A stretch of DNA of 64,000 nucleotides, taken from positions 1-64,000 of the forward strand of contig NZ_JABFOE010000010.1 in assembly GCF_013116745.1 (NCBI RefSeq), given 5' to 3'. Below are positions 8,567 through 17,095 of the stretch, one piece after another. Source of the stretch: Arthrobacter sp. 260. GTDB lineage: Bacteria > Actinomycetota > Actinomycetes > Actinomycetales > Micrococcaceae. How positions within the stretch are numbered: position 1 is the first letter of the stretch; the number at the start of each line of letters is the position of its first letter. The notes beneath the pieces are model-generated. The model had not been told where the DNA came from. It searched no databases and saw only the letters and a program-made list of their open reading frames with translations. The translations under genes and the position numbers were made by a program.

Positions 8567-9304
8567 CTATGTGGTGACGACGGTGCCGATCTTTTCGCCG
8601 AGGATCGCCCGGGTGACGTTCCCCTCGCCCTCCATACCGAAGACGACCATCGACAGGTCGTTGTCCTTGCACATGGTCATGGCAGTCTGATCCATCACCC
8701 TAATGTCCTGACGGAGTGCCTCATCGTAGGAGAGGGTCTCGAGCTTCTTGGCGGTAGGGTCCTTGTGCGGGTCCGCGGTGTAGACGCCGTCGACCCCGCT
8801 CTTGGCCATGAGCACCAGGTCGGCGTGCACCTCAAGGGCACGCTGGGCTGCGACCGTATCGGTGGAGAAGTACGGCAGGCCGGCACCGGCACCGAAAATG
8901 ACGACGCGGCCCTTCTCCAGGTGGCGGATGGCCCGGCGCGGAATGTACGCCTCGGCGACCTGCCCCATGGTGATGGCGCTCTGCACCCGGGTTTCGACCC
9001 CCGCTTGCTCCAGGAAGTCCTGGAGGGCGAGGCAGTTCATGACGGTGCCCAGCATGCCCATGTAATCGGCGCGTGAGCGGTCCATCCCACTTTGCGAGAG
9101 TTCAGCGCCACGGAAGAAGTTGCCGCCGCCGACTACGATGGCCACCTCGACCTGCCCGACCGTCGCGGCGATCTGCTTGGCCACTGAACGTACGGTTTCC
9201 GGATCGACTCCCAGCTTGCCGCCGCCAAATACCTCACCGGAAAGCTTCAGCAGCACCCGACGGCGGGTTGGCTGGTCATGAGTGCCCATATCAGAGTTGT
9301 CCAT
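8567..9304 (-). CDS. pyrH: UMP kinase
   Basis: 245 residues. PyrH phosphorylates UMP to UDP, a hexameric enzyme of the amino-acid-kinase fold. Visible blocks are [11 protein letters not shown] near residue 14, [10 protein letters not shown] near 58 and [13 protein letters not shown] near 142. The ATG at 9304 is preferred because GGGAGG lies 5 bases upstream; a reading frame 19 codons longer has no such site. It follows tsf after a strong terminator (9405-9439), so it probably has its own promoter near 9310-9400 or depends on read-through. Confidence 0.95.
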   Translation of the reverse strand: MDNSDMGTHDQPTRRRVLLKLSGEVFGGGKLGVDPETVRSVAKQIAATVGQVEVAIVVGGGNFFRGAELSQSGMDRSRADYMGMLGTVMNCLALQDFLEQAGVETRVQSAITMGQVAEAYIPRRAIRHLEKGRVVIFGAGAGLPYFSTDTVAAQRALEVHADLVLMAKSGVDGVYTADPHKDPTAKKLETLSYDEALRQDIRVMDQTAMTMCKDNDLSMVVFGMEGEGNVTRAILGEKIGTVVTT

Positions 9305-9404
9305 TGTGCCTCCCAGGGCATTTGTGGGGTTGTTGCTAAAAGAATACGTTGCGGGGGCCAACTGAATGATCCCCCGCGGGAACTGCTGACAGGTTGTCAG
9401 GGCA

Positions 9405-9439
9405 GGAAAAAGGGGTGGTCACCGCGGTGACCACCCCTT
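9405..9439 (-). terminator. strong rho-independent terminator after tsf
   Basis: A perfect 14-bp stem (9410-9423 pairing with 9426-9439) with a 2-base centre is followed on the minus strand by TTTTT. It lies 31 bases beyond the tsf stop and would separate rpsB-tsf transcripts from pyrH-frr-cdsA. Confidence 0.85.
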
Positions 9440-9469
9440 CATTCAACTACCTGCCTGGCCTATTCGAAC

Positions 9470-10306
9470 CTACGCTCCGACCCGGAACCGGGCGAATGCA
9501 CTTGGCTTGGCGTTGGCTTCGGTGAGCACCTGCGCGACCGACTTCTTGGCATCCTTGGCGAATGCCTGGTCCACGAGCACGCCCTCCTTGAAGAAGCCCG
9601 TCAGACGGCCTTCCACAATCTTGGTCAGTGCAGCCTCGGGCTTGCCCTCGGCGCGTGCGGTCTCGTCGGCGATGCGGCGTTCGGTTTCAACCAGTTCTGC
9701 TGGCACGTCGTCGCGGACGAGGTACGTCGGCGAGTAGGCAGCAATGTGAACCGCGATGTCGTGAGCGGCTTCCTTGGCAGCGTCGCCTTCGCCCTCGACG
9801 GCGAACAGGACGCCAACCTGCGCGGGAAGATCCTTGGAGGTCTTGTGCAGGTACGCGTCGACGATGTTGCCCTCGATGCGCGACAGGCGGCGGATGGCTA
9901 CCTTTTCGCCCAGCAGCGCGCCGGCCTCGATGACATGCTCGGAGACAGGCTTGCCGTCAACCGTGTAGGCCAGGAGGGTGTCGACGTCGGAAGCACCGGA
10001 CTCGATCGCTGCGGCGAGAACCTTGTTCGAGAACTCGACGAAGGGGCCAGCCTTGGCCACGAAGTCGGTTTCGCAGTTGACCTCAACCATGACGCCAACG
10101 TTGCCGTCGACCTTGGCTGCCACGAGGCCCTCTGCGGTGGAACGGCCTTCGCGCTTGGTTGCGCCCTTCAGGCCCTTGATGCGGATGAGCTCCATAGCCT
10201 TGCCGGCATCGCCGTCAGCCTCGTCGAGGGCTTTCTTTACGTCCATCATGCCAGCGCCAGTGCGCTCGCGGAGGGCCTTGATATCGGCGGCGGTGTAGTT
10301 CGCCAT
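9470..10306 (-). CDS. tsf: translation elongation factor Ts
   Basis: 278 residues, the usual actinobacterial length. EF-Ts exchanges GDP for GTP on EF-Tu. The N-terminal UBA-like domain (about 1-45, ADIKALRERTGAGMMDVKKAL) and the EF-Tu contact motif CETDFVAK near residue 78 are present, followed by the two core subdomains. The ATG has AGGAG 8 bases upstream. It lies 107 bp after rpsB with a stem-loop in the gap, the conserved rpsB-tsf arrangement. Confidence 0.97.
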   Translation of the reverse strand: MANYTAADIKALRERTGAGMMDVKKALDEADGDAGKAMELIRIKGLKGATKREGRSTAEGLVAAKVDGNVGVMVEVNCETDFVAKAGPFVEFSNKVLAAAIESGASDVDTLLAYTVDGKPVSEHVIEAGALLGEKVAIRRLSRIEGNIVDAYLHKTSKDLPAQVGVLFAVEGEGDAAKEAAHDIAVHIAAYSPTYLVRDDVPAELVETERRIADETARAEGKPEAALTKIVEGRLTGFFKEGVLVDQAFAKDAKKSVAQVLTEANAKPSAFARFRVGA

Positions 10307-10377
10307 ATGAACTCCTAAGTATGTTGTGTCTAAGAAGAGCTATGCCTGCAGGCGGTGACGCCTGGGCACATGGAGAA

Positions 10378-10405
10378 GGGGGTGCGGATTTTCACCCGCA
10401 CCCCC
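10378..10405 (-). terminator. stem-loop in the rpsB-tsf gap
   Basis: GGGGGTGCGG (10378-10387) pairs perfectly with CCGCACCCCC (10396-10405) around an 8-base loop, 8 bases after the rpsB stop. The minus-strand tail is CTTCTCC, not a U-run, so it is more likely a partial terminator or mRNA stabiliser that sets the rpsB to tsf ratio. Confidence 0.5.
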
Positions 10406-10413
10406 GAATCCAG

Positions 10414-11340
10414 TTACTTGCTGTCGTCGGCTGCCGGAGTTTCGTCGGCTGCTGGGGCTTCCTCGGTAGCGGCAGGAGCTTCTTCAGCTGCTGGGGCTTC
10501 CTCGGTTGCGGATGCTGCTGGTGCTTCTTCCGCTGCTGCCTCGGCAGGTGCGGCGTCGGCTGCCGGGGTGGCGCTGTCGCCAAGCAGTTCGCGCTCCCAC
10601 TCGGCCATAGGCTCAGCTGCTGCCTCGGTGTCGTTTCCACCGGAGCGGTTGTGACGGGCGATCAGGCCCTCTGCAACGGCATCTGCAACCACGCGGGTCA
10701 GCAGGTGGACGGCGCGGATGGCGTCGTCGTTGCCGGGGATCGGGAAATCAACTTCGTCGGGATCGCAGTTGGTGTCGAGGATCGCGACGACGGGGATGCC
10801 GAGCTTCTTGGCCTCGTCGATGGCAAGGTGTTCCTTCTTCGTGTCAACGATCCACACGACTGAGGGAGCCTTGGTCAGGTTGCGGATACCACCGAGGTTG
10901 GTTTCCAGCTTGGTGAGTTCGCGGCGCAGGAGGAGGAGTTCCTTCTTGGTGTGCCCGGAGCCGGCCACATCGTCGAAGTTGATTTCCTCGAGCTCCTTCA
11001 TGCGCTGGATACGCTTGGAGACAGTCTGGAAGTTGGTGAGCATGCCACCGAGCCAGCGCTGGTTGACGTAGGGCTGGCCCACGCGGGTCGCCTGCTCGGC
11101 GATGGCTTCCTGTGCCTGCTTCTTCGTACCGACGAAGAGGACAGTGCCGCCGTGTGCGACGGTGGCCTTGATGAACTCGTACGCGCGGTCAATGTAGGAC
11201 AGTGACTGCTGCAGGTCGATGATGTAGATGCCGTTGCGCTCGGTGAAGATGAAGCGCTTCATCTTCGGGTTCCAGCGACGGGTCTGGTGGCCAAAATGTA
11301 CGCCGCTGTCGAGCAGCTGGCGCATGGTAACGACTGGCAT
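10414..11340 (-). CDS. rpsB: 30S ribosomal protein S2
   Basis: 308 residues. The S2 core fills about 1-240: [22 protein letters not shown] at the start, [12 protein letters not shown] in the middle and [11 protein letters not shown] near residue 200. The last 60 or so residues are an acidic Ala/Glu/Pro tail with imperfect repeats of EEAPAA, which makes the protein about 40-60 residues longer than typical S2. Such tails occur in several actinobacteria. The ATG has AAAGGAACGAC upstream. In other bacteria S2 represses its own operon through the leader; here the leader (11341-11600) has only one clear small hairpin. Confidence 0.97.
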   Translation of the reverse strand: MPVVTMRQLLDSGVHFGHQTRRWNPKMKRFIFTERNGIYIIDLQQSLSYIDRAYEFIKATVAHGGTVLFVGTKKQAQEAIAEQATRVGQPYVNQRWLGGMLTNFQTVSKRIQRMKELEEINFDDVAGSGHTKKELLLLRRELTKLETNLGGIRNLTKAPSVVWIVDTKKEHLAIDEAKKLGIPVVAILDTNCDPDEVDFPIPGNDDAIRAVHLLTRVVADAVAEGLIARHNRSGGNDTEAAAEPMAEWERELLGDSATPAADAAPAEAAAEEAPAASATEEAPAAEEAPAATEEAPAADETPAADDSK

Positions 11341-11769
11341 GTCGTTCCTTTCTATCGGCAGGGCGCAGGGCGCCTGTTCTGCCTGTTGACGGTTGCTAGT
11401 GTTCCGTTCGGGTTGAACGTCACTCCTGGTACCCGTTGGTTTTCACCCACTGGCCCAGCACCGGACTCCTGTCCGGACCGTTGGACCCGTGCCCGTCGCT
11501 TCCGTAATGGTTGCGGGGGAACGTAGTACGCGTAGTCAGCTACTGGCGATCTGTACCCACCCGGATGTTCTCCGGGCACGCGGAATCGCAGCAAACTGCT
11601 GTATCGAGTGTACTACAGGGCTGGCATCCCCCGGGACGCGTCAGGGGCAGCCGGGGTAGGTCACTGGAGGGGTCCGGCAGGTCGCCGACGGGTTTGGCGG
11701 TCCGCTGCGGATATCCACAATCCCCTCGATGGTTCCCCGCGCCTCGGCCGACGGCGACACACTGTCGTA
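11341..11769. other. 429-bp divergent intergenic region, rpsB leader and M23 peptidase upstream
   Basis: No convincing gene is seen. On the rpsB side the only neat structure is a 6-bp hairpin, CCGGAC and GTCCGG around TCCT (11461-11476), which would lie in the rpsB leader. A minus-strand TACACT (11607-11612) resembles a -10 box but lacks a matching -35. An 80-codon minus-strand frame (11352-11594) exists but its composition and the lack of family resemblance argue against it. Confidence 0.5.
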
Positions 11770-12369
11770 ATGACCGCGGGATCAAGGCTCCACCGCTCAA
11801 CTCTGGTCGCAGCGTTGCTGGCTACGGCGCTGGTGATCACTGGTTCGTCGCCCCCTTCCCCGCCGAGGGAACAAGGAGTAGCAGCGCCGGGTCAGGAGTA
11901 TGCCCCACCGTGGAGCTGGCCGCTCTCCCCCACACCCGTCGTGTTGAGGCAGTTCGATCGGCCGGAGCAGCCGTGGCTGCCCGGGCACCGCGGTGTCGAT
12001 CTGGCGGTGGAAGAGACGGCCCGGGTCAACAGTCCTGCGGCAGGACGGGTGGTGTTCGCCGGCTGGGTGGTCCACCGGCCGGTGGTTACCGTGGACCACG
12101 GAGGTGGGGTGCTGAGCAGCTTCGAACCGGTCACTGCCGTCCTGGACCGCGGTCAGGCGGTCCAGGACGGGCAACAGATCGGCACCCTCGATACGGGAGC
12201 CAGATCGCACGGGGCCAGTTCACCCGGGGCCGGTTCACACGGGGCCAGTTCACACTGTCCGTCGAGCTGTCTGCACTGGGGTGTCCGGGTCGACGGGGAG
12301 TATGTGAATCCGTTGAATTACGTCACGGATCGCCGGCCGTCGATCCTTCTGCCGTTGCGTGGCCCCTGA
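11770..12369 (+). CDS. secreted M23-family peptidase (LytM-like)
   Basis: 199 residues. An N-terminal signal or anchor segment (about 10-28) is followed by a Pro-rich linker and an M23 domain. The zinc motif HRGVD near residue 75 and the second metal/catalytic motif HWGVR near 175 are both present, so the enzyme may be an active glycyl-glycine-type endopeptidase acting on peptidoglycan. Three 15-base repeats add a Gly/Ser/His-rich insertion just before the second motif. The ATG at 11770 is the first that puts a signal sequence at the N-terminus; no ribosome-binding site is seen, so leaderless translation is possible. Confidence 0.8.
   Translation: MTAGSRLHRSTLVAALLATALVITGSSPPSPPREQGVAAPGQEYAPPWSWPLSPTPVVLRQFDRPEQPWLPGHRGVDLAVEETARVNSPAAGRVVFAGWVVHRPVVTVDHGGGVLSSFEPVTAVLDRGQAVQDGQQIGTLDTGARSHGASSPGAGSHGASSHCPSSCLHWGVRVDGEYVNPLNYVTDRRPSILLPLRGP
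12208..12252 (+). repeat. three tandem 15-bp repeats inside the M23 peptidase gene
   Basis: Units at 12208-12222, 12223-12237 and 12238-12252; the first and third are identical and the second differs at 3 positions (12223, 12225, 12232). A decayed copy may precede them. Each unit keeps the reading frame and adds five residues of the HGASS/PGAGS type in a loop before the catalytic HWG motif. Confidence 0.9.
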
Positions 12370-12370
12370 C

Positions 12371-12404
12371 GCCGACCCCCACCTCAGCTGGGGTTAGGGT
12401 CGGC
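12371..12404. terminator. bidirectional stem-loop between convergent genes
   Basis: GCCGACCC (12371-12378) pairs with GGGTCGGC (12397-12404), with further internal pairing (CCCA/TGGG). It lies 1 base after the M23 stop and 31 bases after the convergent acyl-CoA dehydrogenase stop. There is no strong U-run on either side. Confidence 0.5.
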
Positions 12405-12435
12405 AGTGGAACCCTGCACGCTGGCGCGTGCCGGA

Positions 12436-13626
12436 TCAGACGAACGCGGCAATTCCGGTGATCGAACGGCCGGTGACGAGGGTGTTGATCTCGTGGGTTC
12501 CCTCGTAGGAGTACACGGCTTCGGCGTCGGAGAAGATTTTGGCCATCTCGTAGTCGGTCACGATACCGTTGCCGCCGAGCAGGCTGCGTCCCATCGCGAC
12601 TGTCTCCCGCATCCGAGCGGTGGTGAAGGCCTTGGCCAGCGCCGACTGTTCGTCCTTGGCCTGCCCTTCATCCTCCAGCTGTGCCAGCCGAACCATCATG
12701 CCCATTGAACTGACCGTGTTGCCCAGCATCTCGACCAGCTGAGCCTGGACCAGCTGGAAGGAGGCCAGGGGGCGCCCAAACTGGTGGCGCTCAACCGTGT
12801 AGCGTCGGGCGACGTCGAAGGCAGCAAGCTGCTGGCCCACTGCCTGCCAGGCAACCGACAGGCGGGTGACCTTCAGGACCTTGTTGGTGTCCTTGAAGCT
12901 GTTGGCACCCTTGAGGTGGAAGTCGTCATGGACTACCACGTTGTCCAAAGTGATGTCAGCATTTTCGACCGAGCGCAGGGCGATCTTGTTTTCGATCTTG
13001 GTGGCGCGATAGCCCTCGAGCTTCGTGTCGACGAGGAAACCCTTGACCTGGTTGTCGGCGAGGTCCCTGGCGTAGATGACCACCCAGTCGGAGAAGGTGG
13101 CGTTGCCGATCCATCGCTTCGCCCCGTTGAGGATCCAATTGTCACCCTCACGGCGCGCCGTGGTGCGTGTGCCGCCGGCGACATCGGACCCGCCCAGGGG
13201 CTCGGTCAGGCCGAAGGCGCCGATCTTCTTCATCGAGTAGATATCCGGCAGCCAGGCTTCCTGCTGCTCCTTCGAGGCGAGTTCCTCGATTGACCCGGTG
13301 AACAGGCCATCATGGACGCCCATGAAGGTGGCAATTGAGGTGTCGGCGCGCGTGAATTCGGCGTGCACCAGACCGGCGAACAGGTTGGAGTAGCCCTGGC
13401 GGCGAACGGGGCTCATCACGTCCAGCTCGGCGAGCTTCGGGATGAGGTGCTGCGGGAAGGTTGCCTCGTTCCACCATCCGGTCGCGTGCGGCTTCACCTC
13501 GGTGTTGAGGAACTGACGGACCTCGTCCAGCCGGTCTCGTTCCTTCTGGCTCAGTAGCGCCTCGAAGGAGTAAAAGTCGCCGTCGGCGTACGGCAGGTTG
13601 TTGACATCGATGACCGGCTTGCTCAT
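12436..13626 (-). CDS. acyl-CoA dehydrogenase, glutaryl-CoA dehydrogenase-like
   Basis: 396 residues, the length of soluble FAD-dependent acyl-CoA dehydrogenases. N-terminal helical domain, middle beta domain with FGLTEPLGGSDVAGG near residue 145, and C-terminal domain with RHQFGRPLASFQLVQ and GGNGIVTDYE. The end, YEGTHEINTLVTGRSITG, carries the catalytic-base region of glutaryl-CoA-type enzymes, so a role in lysine/tryptophan or aromatic degradation is likely, though branched or short acyl-CoA use cannot be excluded. The ATG at 13626 has AAAGGA upstream and is preferred over a 22-codon longer frame. An inverted repeat 40 bp upstream (13666-13681) may be its operator. Confidence 0.85.
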   Translation of the reverse strand: MSKPVIDVNNLPYADGDFYSFEALLSQKERDRLDEVRQFLNTEVKPHATGWWNEATFPQHLIPKLAELDVMSPVRRQGYSNLFAGLVHAEFTRADTSIATFMGVHDGLFTGSIEELASKEQQEAWLPDIYSMKKIGAFGLTEPLGGSDVAGGTRTTARREGDNWILNGAKRWIGNATFSDWVVIYARDLADNQVKGFLVDTKLEGYRATKIENKIALRSVENADITLDNVVVHDDFHLKGANSFKDTNKVLKVTRLSVAWQAVGQQLAAFDVARRYTVERHQFGRPLASFQLVQAQLVEMLGNTVSSMGMMVRLAQLEDEGQAKDEQSALAKAFTTARMRETVAMGRSLLGGNGIVTDYEMAKIFSDAEAVYSYEGTHEINTLVTGRSITGIAAFV

Positions 13627-13665
13627 GGGGTGTCCTTTGGGTCGTCCAGTAGTTCTGACGACTAT

Positions 13666-13681
13666 GTTACCCACGAGTAAC
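13666..13681. promoter_or_regulatory. inverted repeat upstream of acyl-CoA dehydrogenase, candidate operator
   Basis: GTTAC (13666-13670) and GTAAC (13677-13681) form a dyad with a 6-base centre, 40 bp before the start codon, a typical place for a TetR-type repressor site. The regulator is not in this window. Confidence 0.4.
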
Positions 13682-13785
13682 TTCCCTGCCAATTGGGCAA
13701 CGCACAGCCAAGAGCGCCCGCATGTTCCCGGCCACCACGAATCCCCCCGTGTTCACGACACATTTTGCATCACTTCTGAAGGGGT

Positions 13786-13802
13786 CATATTTATCGAATA
13801 TG
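13786..13802. promoter_or_regulatory. AT-rich dyad upstream of the DUF6504-like gene
   Basis: CATATT (13786-13791) and AATATG (13797-13802) are perfect inverted arms around TATCG, within a markedly AT-rich stretch (13755-13830) unlike its surroundings. It may be an operator or a promoter region for the plus-strand gene at 13859. Confidence 0.35.
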
Positions 13803-13858
13803 TGTTCTACTTTTAACTCTGATAAGGGAACCGATCACGGGTTAAGGGCGGCGCACAC

Positions 13859-14182
13859 ATGACAGCACAATCGACGGAAGCTGGGATACGGACGGTCAAC
13901 GACGAGGTGGACGTGAGGTTCAGCAGCAGCGGTGCGCCCCTGGCGATGCGGTGGCGGGGCCGGATCTGGCAGGCAGTCGGAGAACCGGTGAGCTGGTCCA
14001 GTTCCAGCAGCTGGTGGGAGCCAGGAAACACCCCAGCGAACAGGCAGGGCAGTCTCATCACCACGCGGGCATGGCGGTTTCAAGCGCAAACCGGCCCGGT
14101 CTCCCCCACTTTAGAGTTCGATATCAGCTCAGACCCACAGACCGACGGGTGGCGACTGCGACGGATTGCCGGCGCTGAGTAG
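13859..14182 (+). CDS. small DUF6504-like protein
   Basis: 107 residues, soluble, no signal or membrane segment. The pattern EVDVRF, then APLAMRWRGRIWQAVGEP, then WWE, RAWRFQA and LEFDI resembles DUF6504 proteins, which in actinobacteria often sit by the translesion-synthesis genes imuA' and dnaE2; neither is present here. The ATG at 13859 follows an AT-rich upstream region. Codon use and base composition are less GC-rich than in neighbouring housekeeping genes. Function is unknown, and the family match is from memory of its pattern rather than a search. Confidence 0.55.
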   Translation: MTAQSTEAGIRTVNDEVDVRFSSSGAPLAMRWRGRIWQAVGEPVSWSSSSSWWEPGNTPANRQGSLITTRAWRFQAQTGPVSPTLEFDISSDPQTDGWRLRRIAGAE

Positions 14183-14245
14183 ATTAGGCGGGACTGAGTA
14201 AATTGGGCGAGTGAGCATGGTGCCGGTGGCCTAGAGAAGGACTTG

Positions 14246-14692
14246 ATGACTCTCAACAGATGGACTGAAGTCGCGTTAGCTGCTGCCCCAAATCGTGACG
14301 CCTGGATCGAAGCGACAGATAACGGCTGGGGAGCACTTGTGCTCTGGGCTTCCGAATCTCGCAACCTCATGAGACACCCGGGCCAGTCGGATCAGGAACA
14401 GGTGGTCCAAACTGTCACGGCGGGTGGCGTCACCACAACGCATGAACTACCCCTGACGCTGAAGGACCGTTAAGAATCAGATGACGACGTCGATATGTAC
14501 CTCTCGGAAGCAGGCATACCGCCGCGCCCCCGCGGATTCACTTGGTACATCCGCCTACCTCACAGCGTGAGGAACGAACGAGAGTTTTGGTCGATCCTCA
14601 ATCAGGCAATCGCCGATAAGACCCCCGATGCTCGTCGTCCGTCCCAGTTCCTTCCGCAGATCGTCGACACGTTGGCATCTCTATACAGCTAG
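14246..14692 (+). pseudogene. hypothetical gene interrupted by an in-frame TAA
   Basis: Two open segments share one reading frame: 14246-14473 (75 codons, ending in TAA at 14471-14473) and 14474-14692 (72 codons). The text continues naturally across the stop (LPLTLKDR, stop, ESDDDVDMYL), and the second half has no separate ribosome-binding site near its first ATG (14495), whereas the first has GAGAAGG 5 bases before ATG 14246. The simplest reading is one protein of about 148 residues broken by a nonsense mutation or sequencing error. I do not recognise the family; it is acidic and soluble. Two separate small genes or stop read-through are less likely alternatives. Confidence 0.6.
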
Positions 14693-14713
14693 CTGCCGCC
14701 CAACCTCCAAAGC

Positions 14714-14755
14714 AAAGAGCCCCTGATCCGCGTTTCCGCAGGCCAGAGGCTCTTT
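14714..14755. terminator. bidirectional terminator between the broken gene and the tRNA
   Basis: AAAGAGCC (14714-14721) pairs with GGCTCTTT (14748-14755), with further pairing inside, directly after the tRNA 3' end on the minus strand. The arms themselves supply A/T-rich tails in both directions. Confidence 0.7.
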
Positions 14756-14759
14756 TCGG

Positions 14760-14833
14760 TAGGGCTGCTGGGGCTTGAACCCAGGACAAACGGATTATGA
14801 GTCCGCTGCTCTAACCAGCTGAGCTACAGCCCC
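14760..14833 (-). tRNA. tRNA with CAT anticodon (Met elongator or Ile2)
   Basis: 74 bases fold into a full cloverleaf: acceptor GGGGCTG with CAGCCCT (one G-U pair), D-arm GCTC..GAGC, anticodon loop CTCATAA and T-arm with GGTTCAAGC. The CAT anticodon means either elongator tRNA-Met or tRNA-Ile in which the C is modified to lysidine; sequence alone does not settle it here. The 3' CCA is not fully encoded (ACCG). It sits at the edge of the AT-richer islet with the broken gene. Confidence 0.93.
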
Positions 14834-14895
14834 TCGCAGTGCGCACGAAGCGCACTGTTCATTCTAACGACACTCCAGGTCCCGGCTAACCGCCG

Positions 14896-16092
14896 CTAGA
14901 CCGCTTCGGAATCCAGCGAGTCACCGTAGTACAAGCCCTCGAACGTCGCGAGGGTGGCTGACAGGGAGTGCACGTCCACCATCGAGCGGCTCGCCTTGCC
15001 CATCCGGTCGAGGTCATCCGAGGGCAGGCTCAGGAGCTGCGTGATGCGATCCGCGAGTTCGGCGCTGTCGTGGGGGGTGAACAGGTAGCCGTTCACCCCG
15101 TGGTCCACCAGGTGCGGCAGGGCCATGGCGTTGGCCAACAGTACCGGGGTTGACGCGGACATCGCCTCCAGGGTCACCAGCGACTGGAGTTCGGCGGTAC
15201 CGGGCTGGCAGAAGATGGCGGCCCTCAGGTACGCCTGCCGCAGCTCCTCGTCGGTGATCAGACCGCGGAAGACCACTCTCCCGCCGAGACCCAGCCGCGC
15301 CACCTGCGCCTGCAGAGCCGCCTTCACCTCGCCGCCGCCCACGATCTCGAGGTGGACATTGAGGGACGGCGGCGTTTTGGCTACCGCATCGATCAGGACA
15401 TCGACGTGCTTTTCCTCGGCAAGCCGGCCCACGAAAAGGACAGTCGGATAGTCCTGGGGTTCGAGCGTTTCACCGGGATTGAGCTCATACGCCGCGGAGT
15501 CGATGCCATTGGACAGCGGGACCACCTTGCGCAGGAACGCGTGCTCGTGCATCGCCTTCGCGGCGAGCGGGGTCGGCGTGGTGACAACAGCCGCCTTGCC
15601 CATGACCTTGCCCATGTCGCGCCAGGAATTCTTGGCGACGATCTTCTTGAACCACTCAGGGAAGGGCAGGAACGGATTGAGGTTCTCCGGCATGAAGTGG
15701 TTGGTGGCAACGACACGGATGCCGCGCTTGACCGCTTCGTAAAGGGTGTACTCCCCCACCATGTAGTGGCACTGGATGTGGACGACGTCGGGCTGGACCC
15801 GGTCGAAGAGCATGCTGATATCCCGTTTGATTTCCCACGGGAGGCAGATTCGCCAGTAGTCGTGAGTGGGGACGGCGTGGGACTTCAGCCGGTGCACCGG
15901 CCACTCGCCGTCGGCCTCGGTGAAGCTTTTCCCGTTCTGGGTGCTGGGCGCCAGAACGTGGACGTCATGGCCGCGCGCATGCATTCCCTTTGCCAGCCGG
16001 TAGCCGAACTGGGCTGCGCCGTTGATGTTTGGCGGATAGGTCTCTGCGGCAATCAGGATCGTCAACGGTAATTTATCTGCCGGGTGGCTCAC
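14896..16092 (-). CDS. family 4 (GT-B) glycosyltransferase
   Basis: 398 residues, GT-B fold. N-terminal acceptor half begins ILIAAETYPPNINGAAQFG; the C-terminal donor half has VLFVGRLAEEKHVDVLIDA near residue 222 and the E-x7-E motif in AELQSLVTLEAMS. These are typical of retaining transferases that use nucleotide-sugars or GDP-mannose. The cytoplasmic enzyme probably builds a glycolipid, phosphatidylinositol mannoside-like product or similar, in keeping with the phospholipid synthase gene two genes away. The start is GTG at 16092, with AGAGGAACC upstream. The acceptor cannot be told from sequence. Confidence 0.82.
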   Translation of the reverse strand: MSHPADKLPLTILIAAETYPPNINGAAQFGYRLAKGMHARGHDVHVLAPSTQNGKSFTEADGEWPVHRLKSHAVPTHDYWRICLPWEIKRDISMLFDRVQPDVVHIQCHYMVGEYTLYEAVKRGIRVVATNHFMPENLNPFLPFPEWFKKIVAKNSWRDMGKVMGKAAVVTTPTPLAAKAMHEHAFLRKVVPLSNGIDSAAYELNPGETLEPQDYPTVLFVGRLAEEKHVDVLIDAVAKTPPSLNVHLEIVGGGEVKAALQAQVARLGLGGRVVFRGLITDEELRQAYLRAAIFCQPGTAELQSLVTLEAMSASTPVLLANAMALPHLVDHGVNGYLFTPHDSAELADRITQLLSLPSDDLDRMGKASRSMVDVHSLSATLATFEGLYYGDSLDSEAV

Positions 16093-16150
16093 GGTGGGTT
16101 CCTCTGTGGGTTACTGGCGGATTGGGGCCGCTGGGCGGAGTCTGCCTCAG

Positions 16151-17044
16151 CTAGCGCCGGCGTCGTAGTTCTTTTTGCCGCTGCACCACATCGGGATGAT
16201 GGCGGGACAACGCAATGACCCCCACAATAGCAACCAAAGCGGCCATCCCCATGGCAATTGCGATGACTGATTCCACGTCGGGTTCCAACTCACCAAGAAT
16301 CACAATGCCGATCGCGATGCCGACAATAGGGTCGACCACGGTCAGCCCCGCAATGACCAGGTCGGGCGGGCCGGTGGCGTAGGCGCTCTGCACAAACCAG
16401 GACCCGAGCGCCGCAGCCACAGCGATGGCGATCAGCGTGTAGGGCGGCACATTGAGGAGGAACCGGCCGTTGGGGTCCAGCAGGTGGGTAGCGATAATCT
16501 TGGTCAGGACCGCCACGAACCCGAAGAGGACTCCGGCACCGAGGATGTAGGCGAAGGCACCAAGACGCCGGCGGAACATCACCGCCAACGAACCAAACAC
16601 GGCGACGGCGACGGCGAGCAGAAGCACCGTGACGAGTTCCTGCTCGGGGAGTACTGAATGGTTTTCGCGGGTGACGTTAACGGCCAGCAGGACAAATACT
16701 GCACTACCGCTCACGCAGGCAGCGATGGCGACGACGGTGGCCCGGTTGAGCCTGATGCCCTGGTCCTTGGAATTGACCACTGTGGTGATGACCAGCGCGA
16801 TCGCGCCGATTGGTTGCACAACGGTGAGGCTGGCCATGCTGAGGGCAACCACGTTCAGGGCCATCCCCATTACCAGCAGGATCAGTCCCAGGACCCAGCG
16901 TGGGTTGCGCAGCAGCCGGACGAATCCCTTCGAGTTCAGGGACAGTCCACCCGTGTTGGATCGCACCGCGCTCCCCTGGCGCTGCGCCCCGACGGCGAGG
17001 AAACAGGCCCCGATGAGGGCGAGGAGGATGGCTAGCCAGACCAT
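16151..17044 (-). CDS. DMT/NIPA-like membrane transporter
   Basis: 297 residues with about nine hydrophobic helices. The sequence opens with a helix (LAILLALIGACFLAVGAQRQG) and carries SLTVVQPIGAIALVITTVVN near residue 75, the layout of EamA/NIPA-type drug/metabolite carriers. NIPA proteins in eukaryotes move Mg2+, but bacterial members are uncharacterised, so no substrate is assigned. It is followed by the glycosyltransferase in the same orientation 58 bp downstream, a pairing that may indicate a lipid-linked substrate. Confidence 0.72.
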   Translation of the reverse strand: MVWLAILLALIGACFLAVGAQRQGSAVRSNTGGLSLNSKGFVRLLRNPRWVLGLILLVMGMALNVVALSMASLTVVQPIGAIALVITTVVNSKDQGIRLNRATVVAIAACVSGSAVFVLLAVNVTRENHSVLPEQELVTVLLLAVAVAVFGSLAVMFRRRLGAFAYILGAGVLFGFVAVLTKIIATHLLDPNGRFLLNVPPYTLIAIAVAAALGSWFVQSAYATGPPDLVIAGLTVVDPIVGIAIGIVILGELEPDVESVIAIAMGMAALVAIVGVIALSRHHPDVVQRQKELRRRR

Positions 17045-17095
17045 GCGCCAACTTTCACGCGGCGGAGGTGCCCGGGAACCGGGGTGCGGCGAAGG

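Noticed and set aside
11352-11594. 80-codon minus-strand frame in the rpsB leader
   Set aside because: Arg/Gly/Pro-rich with no ribosome-binding site or recognisable family; it lies where the rpsB leader is expected.
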